A DNA stretch of 5,672 nt from the NCBI GenBank assembly GCA_003510825.1, contig DOKO01000190.1, forward strand, positions 1 to 5,672, written 5' to 3'. Shown here one piece after another: positions 1 through 4,734 of this stretch (the first letter of the stretch is position 1; each line of letters starts with the position of its first letter). Made by a program: the position numbers and the translations under genes. Below the pieces are notes generated by a model. It made no database searches and was not told the origin of the DNA. It saw only the letters and a list, made by a program, of their open reading frames with translations. Source of the stretch: Stenotrophomonas sp. Its GTDB lineage: Bacteria > Pseudomonadota > Gammaproteobacteria > Xanthomonadales > Xanthomonadaceae.

Positions 1-55
1 CACCCCGCCATCCCACGGATAACCAGCTGTTGCTGTTGCTTCGGCTTCTGCAGGT

Positions 56-74
56 GCAGGGCTGCAAGCCCTGC
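56..74. repeat. GC-rich inverted repeat in the left intergenic flank
   Basis: Two perfect 8-bp arms, GCAGGGCT (56-63) and AGCCCTGC (67-74), flank a 3-base loop, followed on the plus strand by the A-rich tract AAAAGAAAA (75-83). It lies in the non-coding flank 1-107, where I see no gene. It could be the terminator stem of a gene to the left of the window, but the plus strand has no T tract after the stem, so that role is weakly supported. Bases 20-45 are a GTTGCT-rich low-complexity stretch without recognisable function. Confidence 0.45.
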
Positions 75-107
75 AAAAGAAAACCCTCATCCACGCATGG
101 CGTGGAT
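75..107 (-). terminator. candidate terminator of the LysR gene, formed by the REP stem
   Basis: On the minus strand the 8-bp REP hairpin (107-89) begins directly after the LysR stop codon. It is followed by GAGGG and then a T-rich run, TTTTCTTTT (83-75). A strong GC stem followed by a U tract suggests intrinsic termination. The five-base purine gap between stem and U tract makes it imperfect, so it may instead only protect the 3' end of the message. Confidence 0.45.
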
Positions 108-111
108 CTAC
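89..111 (-). repeat. REP / SMAG-type GTAG palindrome
   Basis: Read on the minus strand this is GTAG (111-108) followed by a perfect 8-bp stem, ATCCACGC (107-100), a 3-base loop, and GCGTGGAT (96-89). Short stem-loops with GTAG at one end are the hallmark of the SMAG family of REP elements, scattered in very large numbers through S. maltophilia genomes. The family assignment is from memory of that structure. The element abuts the end of the LysR gene, and its TAG serves as that gene's stop codon. It is a single copy here, not a dimer. Confidence 0.75.
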
Positions 112-1022
112 CCCATTGCCTGCCACCACTGCGCGAGCAGCTCCGGCCTCCGCAACCGCTCGCGCCACCAGCGCAATGCCGCACCATCCTCACCCGTGCG
201 CCACGCCAGCCAGAACGTCTCCTCCGGCTTCGGCTCCTCCACCTCGCGGATCACCAGCTGGCCACGCGCCACCGCTGCGCGCGCGCACGGCTCGGGCAGG
301 AAACCGAATCCCACACCCTGGCACTGCAGCTTCAGCTTGCTGGCCATGTCCGGCACGGTCAGCATTTCCTGGCCCATCAACAGGCCCACCGTGCGTGGCA
401 GCAGGCGGCGCGCGGAATCGGACACGGCAATGGCGCAGTGCTCGGCCAGCTGCTCGCGGCCCAGCACGCCCGGCACCTGTGCCAGCGGATGATCCGGCGC
501 CACCGCGAACACGAAATCAACGCTGCCCAGCGGCTCCACCACATAACCGCCGCCACTGGGGCCCTCGCCCGCCGCCGCCACCAGCAGGTCGGCGCGACGG
601 TCCAACAGCGCCTCCCACGTGCCCGACAGGGCTTCGCCGAACAGACGCAGGCGCGTCGGCGCTTCGATGGCACGGAACGCGGCAATGTCCGGGCCCAGCA
701 GCCAGGTCGGGAACATCGAATCCACCGCCAGGCTCAGCTCGGCCTCCCAGCCGGAGGCCACCCGGCGCACCCGCAGCTCCAGCTCGCGGGCAGCGCGCAG
801 CAGGTGGCGACCCTCGTCCAGCAGCGCGCGACCGGCCTCGGTCAGCTCGGCGCGGGGGCCGACCCGGTCGAACAGCTGCACACCCAGGTCCTCCTCTAGC
901 TTGGCCACGGTGTAGGAGATGGTCGAGGGCACCTTGTGCAGGGCCTTGCCGGCGGCGGCAAACGAGCCGCGGCGGTCGATGGCATCCAGGATCTGCAGGG
1001 CATCGAGGCTGAGTTTGAGCAT
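108..1022 (-). CDS. LysR-type transcriptional regulator, YhaJ-like
   Basis: A 304-residue cytoplasmic DNA-binding regulator of normal LysR length. Residues 4-63 form the winged helix-turn-helix domain. The run DAIDRRGSFAAAGKALHKVP (13-32) and the following S-x-x-S-Y-T-V-x-K-L-E-E-D-L closely resemble E. coli YhaJ as I remember it. The C-terminal two thirds (about 92-300) are the effector-binding domain. The ATG start at 1022-1020 is the natural N-terminus for the family, although no Shine-Dalgarno sequence is visible upstream. The stop TAG (110-108) lies within a REP element. The gene is divergent from the pirin gene, with a LysR-box palindrome directly before its start codon, so autoregulation plus control of the pirin gene is the likely arrangement. 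In E. coli yhaJ also neighbours a pirin gene, yhaK. The effector is unknown; aromatic or quinone-like compounds would be a guess by analogy with YhaJ. Confidence 0.93.
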   Translation of the reverse strand: MLKLSLDALQILDAIDRRGSFAAAGKALHKVPSTISYTVAKLEEDLGVQLFDRVGPRAELTEAGRALLDEGRHLLRAARELELRVRRVASGWEAELSLAVDSMFPTWLLGPDIAAFRAIEAPTRLRLFGEALSGTWEALLDRRADLLVAAAGEGPSGGGYVVEPLGSVDFVFAVAPDHPLAQVPGVLGREQLAEHCAIAVSDSARRLLPRTVGLLMGQEMLTVPDMASKLKLQCQGVGFGFLPEPCARAAVARGQLVIREVEEPKPEETFWLAWRTGEDGAALRWWRERLRRPELLAQWWQAMG

Positions 1023-1035
1023 TCGAAATTTTCGA
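1023..1035. promoter_or_regulatory. candidate LysR operator (T-N11-A palindrome)
   Basis: TCGAAA-T-TTTCGA is a perfect 6+1+6 inverted repeat with T and A as its outer bases, exactly the T-N11-A form of LysR-family recognition sites. It abuts the LysR start codon. Its centre (1029) falls at about -65 from the start expected from the candidate pirin promoter, which is the classical position of a LysR recognition-binding site. It would also lie within the LysR leader, where bound protein could repress its own gene. That the neighbouring LysR protein binds here is inferred. Confidence 0.62.
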
Positions 1036-1049
1036 TGATGGCTGTCAAA

Positions 1050-1078
1050 ACTATCCGTTTTTCAAACCCGGGGTGCAA
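1050..1078 (-). promoter_or_regulatory. candidate sigma-70 promoter for the LysR gene
   Basis: On the minus strand TTGCAC (1078-1073) and GATAGT (1055-1050) are separated by 17 bp. The -10 matches four of six consensus bases and the -35 three of six, so it is weak by sequence. A start near 1043 would give a leader of about 20 bases that covers the T-N11-A palindrome. It overlaps the divergent pirin promoter, as is usual for LysR regulator-target pairs. Confidence 0.3.
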
Positions 1079-1087
1079 GCGGATACT
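1059..1087 (+). promoter_or_regulatory. candidate sigma-70 promoter for the pirin gene
   Basis: TTTTCA (1059-1064) and GATACT (1082-1087) are separated by 17 bp, each matching four of six consensus bases. The expected start is near 1094, giving a leader of about 69 bases. The imperfect -35 suits an activator-dependent promoter, and the LysR box is centred about 65 bp upstream of this start. Confidence 0.38.
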
Positions 1088-1130
1088 TCTCTCCAACGGG
1101 GAAACACAGCGGCCACCGGCCCACCCCGCC

Positions 1131-1148
1131 CCATCGAAACCATCGAAC
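1131..1148 (+). repeat. tandem 9-bp repeat in the pirin leader
   Basis: CCATCGAAA (1131-1139) is followed immediately by CCATCGAAC (1140-1148), differing only in the last base, just before the Shine-Dalgarno sequence. Each unit contains TCGAA, and the first contains the full TCGAAA half-site of the upstream LysR box. It may be chance, or secondary regulator half-sites in the leader. Confidence 0.4.
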
Positions 1149-1154
1149 AAGGAG
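1149..1154 (+). promoter_or_regulatory. ribosome binding site setting the pirin start
   Basis: AAGGAG lies 8 bases before the ATG at 1163. The reading frame stays open upstream to an ATG at 1073, which would add 30 residues. That longer start lacks a good ribosome site, would begin upstream of the proposed -10 box, and would add residues absent from pirin relatives. Translation at 1163 is therefore strongly preferred. Confidence 0.85.
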
Positions 1155-1162
1155 AAATCATC

Positions 1163-1864
1163 ATGCTGCAGATCCGCAAGAGCGCTACCCGTGGCCTGGC
1201 CGAGCATGGCTGGCTGTCTTCCCGCCACACTTTCTCCTTCGCCGGCTACTACGATCCGCGCTACGTCAGCTTCGGCCCGCTGCGCGTCATCAACGAAGAC
1301 AAGGTCATCGGCGGCCAGGGCTTCGGCACCCACAGCCACAGCAACATGGAAATCATTTCCTACGTGCTGGGCGGTGCGCTGGAGCACAAGGACTCGATGG
1401 GCACCGGTTCGGTGCTGCGCTACGGCGACGTGCAGGTGATGAGCGCCGGCAGCGGCGTCAGCCACAGCGAGTTCAACCACTCGGCCACCGATCTGGTGCA
1501 CTTCCTGCAGATCTGGGTCTTCCCGGACAGCGAGAACATCGAGCCGTCCTACCGCGAGACCCACTTCGCGCCGGAGACCAAGCGCGGCCAGCTGCGCCTG
1601 ATCGCCTCGCCGGACGGTGCCGACGGTTCGCTGCGCATCCAGCAGGACGCCCGCATCTACGCCACCATCCTCGATGGCAGCCAGAAGCTGCACCACGCTC
1701 TGGGCAATGGCCGTGGCGCCTACGTGCAGGTCGCCCGTGGCCAGCTGCAGGTCAACGGCATCACCCTCGATGCCGGCGACGCGCTGCAGGTCAGCGACGA
1801 AGCACAGCTGACCCTGGAGAACGGCAACGACGCGGAAGTGCTGGTGTTCGACCTGCCGCTGTAA
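1163..1864 (+). CDS. pirin family protein (bicupin, YhhW/YhaK-like)
   Basis: A 233-residue cytoplasmic protein, nearly the same length as E. coli YhhW. It begins with the typical MLQIRKSATRGLAEHGWL and continues with HTFSFAGYYDP (22-32) and the cupin metal motif GTHSHSNMEI (55-64). The four expected metal ligands are present: His57 and His59, then His101 and Glu103 in GVSHSEFN. These match the YhhW positions as I recall them, so a metal-binding dioxygenase (quercetinase-like) or redox-sensing role is possible; the physiological substrate of most bacterial pirins is not known. The C-terminal half (about 140-233) is the second, metal-free cupin fold and ends in the common VLVFDLPL. The gene is transcribed alone, divergently from the YhaJ-like regulator that probably controls it, and a hairpin follows it. 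Its family is certain; its reaction is not. Confidence 0.95.
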   Translation: MLQIRKSATRGLAEHGWLSSRHTFSFAGYYDPRYVSFGPLRVINEDKVIGGQGFGTHSHSNMEIISYVLGGALEHKDSMGTGSVLRYGDVQVMSAGSGVSHSEFNHSATDLVHFLQIWVFPDSENIEPSYRETHFAPETKRGQLRLIASPDGADGSLRIQQDARIYATILDGSQKLHHALGNGRGAYVQVARGQLQVNGITLDAGDALQVSDEAQLTLENGNDAEVLVFDLPL

Positions 1865-1874
1865 GCGCTGCGCC

Positions 1875-1926
1875 GTAGCATGCAGCGAGGCCCGCGATGC
1901 CCACCGGTATCGCGGGCTTCTGCATG
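1875..1926 (+). terminator. long interrupted hairpin after the pirin gene; terminator or large REP-like element
   Basis: The inner stem is a perfect 9-bp repeat, GCCCGCGAT (1890-1898) with ATCGCGGGC (1909-1917), around a 10-base loop. An outer 7-bp stem, CATGCAG (1879-1885) with CTGCATG (1920-1926), closes it across a small internal loop. There is no run of T, so Rho-independent termination would rest on stem strength alone. GTAG (1875-1878) lies directly before the outer stem, as in SMAG repeats, but the stem is much longer than a usual unit, so REP identity is uncertain. Confidence 0.6.
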
Positions 1927-1978
1927 TGTGGCGGGAGGGGCTGCATTCGTATTCGCCGCGGGATGACACGAATGGCAC

Positions 1979-2007
1979 TTGCCCAAGCCAACTGAAAACG
2001 TTTTCAT
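1979..2007 (+). promoter_or_regulatory. candidate promoter of the MFS-AraC-LysE genes
   Basis: TTGCCC (1979-1984) and TTTCAT (2002-2007) are 17 bp apart, each with four of six consensus bases. The start would fall near 2014, about 24 bases before the MFS start codon. The -10 box lies almost wholly inside the palindrome 1993-2006, so a protein bound there would block RNA polymerase. Confidence 0.33.
1993..2006. promoter_or_regulatory. candidate LacI/GalR-family operator
   Basis: TGAAAACGTTTTCA is a perfect 14-bp palindrome with a central CG. Operators of the LacI/GalR family have this layout (for example the central AAACGTTT of PurR sites), and LacI-type repressors are the best-fitting class. 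It sits 31 bp upstream of the MFS start codon, over the candidate -10 box, which fits repression. No LacI-type gene is in the window, so the regulator would be encoded elsewhere. Confidence 0.55.
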
Positions 2008-2037
2008 GGCAGGGATTCTCCGGAGCCTTCCCCGCGC

Positions 2038-3177
2038 ATGACGCCTTCTTCCCTGCGTGCCCAGCAGCACGCCACCCGCGCCGCCTTCTTCATTCCCGGT
2101 TTTGCCACCGCTGCCTGGGCGCCGATGGTGCCCTATGCCAAGGCCAAGGCCGGGCTGTCCGATGCCAGCCTGGGCGCCGTGCTGCTCTGCCTGGGCCTGG
2201 GCTCGCTGCTGGCCATGCCGCTGGCCGGCGCATTGAGCGGACGCCTGGGCTGCCGTCGCCTGATGGTCATCACCACCGCGCTGATCCTGCTGGCGCTGCC
2301 GCTGCTGTCGCTCGCGCCCTCGCCGCTGGCACTGGGCGCGGCGCTGTTCCTGTTCGGCGCCGGTGTGGGCGCGATGGACTGCACGATGAACATGCAGGCA
2401 GTCGCGGTCGAGCGTGATGCCGGCCGCGCCATGATGTCCGGTTTCCATGCGTTCTACAGCATCGGCGGCTTCGTCGGCGCCGGCTGCATGACCGGCCTGT
2501 TGTTGCTGGGCACGCCGCTGTGGATGGCGGCCCTGCTGTCGATCGGCGCATTGCTGGTGGTGGCCCTGTTGTCCGCGCCGCACTGGCGCGCGCAGCGCAT
2601 CGCTCATGACGGCCCGATGCTGGCCATTCCGCACGGCGTGGTGCTGTTCATCAGTGTGCTGGCCTTCATCGTGTTCCTGGCCGAAGGCTCGATGCTCGAC
2701 TGGAGCGCGGTGTTCCTGGCCGACGTGCGGCAGGTGCCGCGTGACCAGGCCGGTGCCGGCTTCGCGGTATTCACCCTGGCGATGACCGCCATGCGCCTGT
2801 TCGGCGATGGCATCGTCGAGCGCCTCGGCCGCACGCCCACGATCGTCATCGGCGGCATCACCGCGGCAACGGGCTTCGCCCTGGCCACGCTGGTGCCCTC
2901 CTTCGCAGTGGCACTGGTCGGCTACGTGATGGTCGGCCTGGGCTGCGCCAACATCGTGCCGGCGCTGTTCTCGATGGCCGGCCAGCAGCGCGCGATGCCG
3001 GAGAGCATCGCCATCACCGCAGTGACCACGCTGGGCTACGCCGGCATCCTCGCCGGCCCGGCGGCCATCGGTGGGCTGGCCCACCTGACCACGCTGGGCT
3101 TCGCCTTCCTGTGCGTGGCCGCGCTGCTGCTCGGCGTCGCCGCCTCGGCCCGTGGACTGGCACGCCGCCTGCCGTGA
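2038..3177 (+). CDS. MFS transporter, YbjJ-type, 12 transmembrane segments
   Basis: A 379-residue inner-membrane carrier of the major facilitator superfamily. About 12 hydrophobic segments are visible, the first at about 15-33 (FFIPGFATAAWAPMVP). The loop after segment 2 carries the MFS A-motif remnant GALSGRLGCRR (64-74). The conserved patch DCTMNMQAVAVER (114-126), GFHAFYSIGG (135-144) and AEGSMLDW (215-222) with buried Glu216 resemble E. coli YbjJ as I recall it. A central cytoplasmic loop (about 180-198) separates the halves. The substrate is unknown; sugars, metabolites or drugs are all possible, and the LacI-like operator upstream leans towards a carbon compound. The ATG at 2038 has only a distant GGAG (2022-2025, 12 bases away), so initiation may be modest. 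The stop overlaps the start of the AraC gene, implying one transcript. Confidence 0.9.
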   Translation: MTPSSLRAQQHATRAAFFIPGFATAAWAPMVPYAKAKAGLSDASLGAVLLCLGLGSLLAMPLAGALSGRLGCRRLMVITTALILLALPLLSLAPSPLALGAALFLFGAGVGAMDCTMNMQAVAVERDAGRAMMSGFHAFYSIGGFVGAGCMTGLLLLGTPLWMAALLSIGALLVVALLSAPHWRAQRIAHDGPMLAIPHGVVLFISVLAFIVFLAEGSMLDWSAVFLADVRQVPRDQAGAGFAVFTLAMTAMRLFGDGIVERLGRTPTIVIGGITAATGFALATLVPSFAVALVGYVMVGLGCANIVPALFSMAGQQRAMPESIAITAVTTLGYAGILAGPAAIGGLAHLTTLGFAFLCVAALLLGVAASARGLARRLP

Positions 3178-4001
3178 TCCGACCGCGCGCAGCCACCCGC
3201 AACGGCAATGGGCCGCCGCTGTTCTTCCGCTCCCCGGCGCTGCCGCACCTGGAAAGCCGCCGCGCCAGCCACAGCCGCGCCTGCTATCGGCCGCACAGCC
3301 ATCCCACCCTGTCGATCGGTGCGGTGGATGGGGGTGCCAGCGTCTTCAGCGGCGCAGGCACTGCCCCGGTGCTGCTCCGCCCCGGCAGCGTGGTATGGAT
3401 TCCGGCCGAGTGCGTGCACGCCTGCAATCCGCTACCAGGCCGTGACTGGAGCTACCAGATGCTGCATGTGGAACTGGACTGGCTGCGCACGCAGCAGCCA
3501 GAACTGGCGGCCTTGGCCGGGAACGCACGCAGCAGTGATGACCCCGCCCTGCACGCGCACTACTGCGCGATGAATGCCCTGCTGTTTTCAGCGGCAACAC
3601 CTGCCGCCAAGAACGAAGCCGTGCTCACCTTCCTGCGCTCATTTGCCCTCGCCGACGCGACACCCCTGCCAAGCGTGCCGGTGAAGGGCCGCGTTGATCC
3701 ACGCCTGCCCGCGCTGCTGGACTGGCTGCAGCACTCGGCCCGCCAGGACGTGCCGCTGGACGAACTGGCTGCGCGGGCCGGCATGGGCCGCTATCAACTC
3801 ATTCGCGCGTTCCGCAACGCCACGGGCATGGCACCGCGTGCATGGCAGCTCAACCGCCGCATCAATGCCTCTCGCCGGTTGCTGCGCGATGGGCGGTCAT
3901 TGGCCGCCATTGCGCAGGACCAGGGGTTTGCCGACCAGGCGCACTTCCAGCGGATGTTCAAGGCACATACCGGTACCACGCCGGGCCACTACCGGCGTTG
4001 A
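3174..4001 (+). CDS. AraC-family transcriptional regulator with N-terminal cupin domain
   Basis: A 275-residue cytoplasmic regulator. The N-terminal sensing domain (about 15-110) has a cupin pattern: YRPHSHPTLSIG (38-49), with His41 and His43, then LRPGSVVWIPAECVHACNP (68-86). The C-terminal AraC DNA-binding domain begins near residue 175. Its first helix-turn-helix is at DELAARAGMGRYQLIRAFRN (196-215), its second at about 243-264 (SLAAIAQDQGFADQAHFQRMFK), and it ends in the family's T-G-T-T-P-x-x-Y-R-R. I chose the GTG at 3174 because it overlaps the MFS stop codon as GTGA, a standard translational-coupling layout; an upstream in-frame GTG at 3111 would bury 21 codons in the MFS gene. Lying between two transporter genes, it probably controls one or both. 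The ligand is unknown; AraC regulators beside LysE exporters are a recurrent pairing. Confidence 0.93.
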   Translation: MIRPRAATRNGNGPPLFFRSPALPHLESRRASHSRACYRPHSHPTLSIGAVDGGASVFSGAGTAPVLLRPGSVVWIPAECVHACNPLPGRDWSYQMLHVELDWLRTQQPELAALAGNARSSDDPALHAHYCAMNALLFSAATPAAKNEAVLTFLRSFALADATPLPSVPVKGRVDPRLPALLDWLQHSARQDVPLDELAARAGMGRYQLIRAFRNATGMAPRAWQLNRRINASRRLLRDGRSLAAIAQDQGFADQAHFQRMFKAHTGTTPGHYRR

Positions 4002-4076
4002 GTCCGCGGCGCGGCCGCGCAACCACGTTCAATACAGATCCGCCACGCGCCTGGACACTACCGCTCCCTTCCCGGC

Positions 4077-4083
4077 AGGCGGT
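4077..4083 (+). promoter_or_regulatory. ribosome binding site of the LysE-family gene
   Basis: AGGCGGT differs from the ideal AGGAGGT by one base and lies 5 bases before the ATG at 4089, supporting that start. The rest of the 87-bp gap after the AraC gene (4002-4088) shows no convincing promoter or terminator, so read-through from the upstream genes is likely. Confidence 0.6.
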
Positions 4084-4088
4084 GATCC

Positions 4089-4715
4089 ATGGCGTTGTTC
4101 CTGATGGTGGCGAGCGCGCACTTCCTTGCCCTGCTGTCGCCCGGCCCTGACTTCTTCCTGATCGCGCGCAGCGCAATGGTCCACGGATGGCGGCGCGCCG
4201 CGGCGGCGGCCATGGGCATCACCGCCGGCAACGCGGCCTACATTGCGGCGGCCTTCAGCGGTACCGCGCTGCTGCAGCAGGACAGCTGGCTGTTCTCTGC
4301 GGTGCAGTGCGCTGGCGGCGCCTACCTGTGCCACCTGGGCATCGCGTTCCAGAGCCATGCCGGAACCTCCACGCTGGATCCTGCTGGTGCGGCGCCGGTG
4401 GCCGCGGTCAGGAGCGCGGGCGTGCTGGCTGCGCAAGGGCTGCTGTCGGCGCTGCTGAATCCGAAGAACGGCCTGTTCTACGCCAGCCTGGCCAGCCTCC
4501 TCGCTGGCCCTGACGTCAGTGGACGCCTGCGCCTGCTCATCGCACTGTGGATGACCGCTGCCGTGCTGCTCTGGGATCTTGCGGTTTCCCTGGCGATCGG
4601 CAACCGCCGCCTCCTGCACCGCTTCAGCCGTGCACTGCCTGCACTGGAACGCGGTTCGGGCGCGATCATGCTGCTGCTCGGAATCGGCGTGATCGGTGCG
4701 GTCCTGCTGCGCTGA
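4089..4715 (+). CDS. LysE/RhtB-family amino-acid exporter
   Basis: A 208-residue inner-membrane protein, the usual size for RhtB-type members of the LysE superfamily. It has five or six hydrophobic segments. The N-terminal signature SPGPDFFLIARSAMVHGW (17-34) and the mid-protein LLNPKNGLFYASL (Asn124-Pro125-Lys126) are the two hallmarks of the family; GITAGNAAYIAAAF (43-56) and CAGGAYLCHLG (74-84) are the other conserved parts. Such proteins export amino acids such as lysine, homoserine, threonine, leucine or cysteine using the proton gradient. The exact substrate cannot be read from sequence. The gene lies 87 bp after the AraC gene on the same strand, so the AraC protein is a good candidate regulator. 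It converges on the hydrolase gene. Confidence 0.93.
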   Translation: MALFLMVASAHFLALLSPGPDFFLIARSAMVHGWRRAAAAAMGITAGNAAYIAAAFSGTALLQQDSWLFSAVQCAGGAYLCHLGIAFQSHAGTSTLDPAGAAPVAAVRSAGVLAAQGLLSALLNPKNGLFYASLASLLAGPDVSGRLRLLIALWMTAAVLLWDLAVSLAIGNRRLLHRFSRALPALERGSGAIMLLLGIGVIGAVLLR

Positions 4716-4734
4716 GCGCGCCCCTTGGCTCAGC
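4711..4734. terminator. shared hairpin between convergent genes, containing both stop codons
   Basis: GCTGAGC (4711-4717) and GCTCAGC (4728-4734) are perfect 7-bp arms around a 10-base loop. The LysE TGA (4713-4715) is in the left arm and the hydrolase TGA (4732-4730) in the right arm. The hairpin forms in either transcript and could act as a bidirectional terminator. There is no U tract on either side, so its termination strength is uncertain. Confidence 0.5.

Noticed and set aside
30..1012. Several long plus-strand open frames antisense to the LysR gene
   Set aside because: Their products are rich in Arg, Pro, Gln and His with no recognisable domain, as expected of antisense frames in GC-rich DNA. 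The minus-strand frame gives a clear LysR protein.
1043..1048. A perfect TTGACA on the minus strand before the LysR gene
   Set aside because: A -10 box at normal spacing would fall on the start codon (about 1025-1020) and reads CGAATG, a poor match, so it is not a workable promoter for this gene.
1944..1973. Inverted repeat CATTCGT / ACGAATG upstream of the MFS gene
   Set aside because: Seven-bp arms 16 bases apart, with no hairpin-friendly loop and no known operator class. It is much weaker than the neighbouring 14-bp palindrome and could be chance.
896..1978. A 360-codon minus-strand open frame across the pirin gene
   Set aside because: It lies opposite an obvious pirin gene, would remove the divergent promoter region, and its composition matches an antisense shadow.
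1720..3084. A 454-codon minus-strand open frame across the MFS gene
   Set aside because: The product is a low-complexity Gln/His/Arg/Gly-rich chain without domains. It mirrors the hydrophobic codons of the membrane protein on the other strand.
4009..4020. GCGCGGCCGCGC palindrome after the AraC stop
   Set aside because: It is pure G/C with no loop or T tract. Such palindromes are common by chance at this base composition, so I did not call a terminator or operator.
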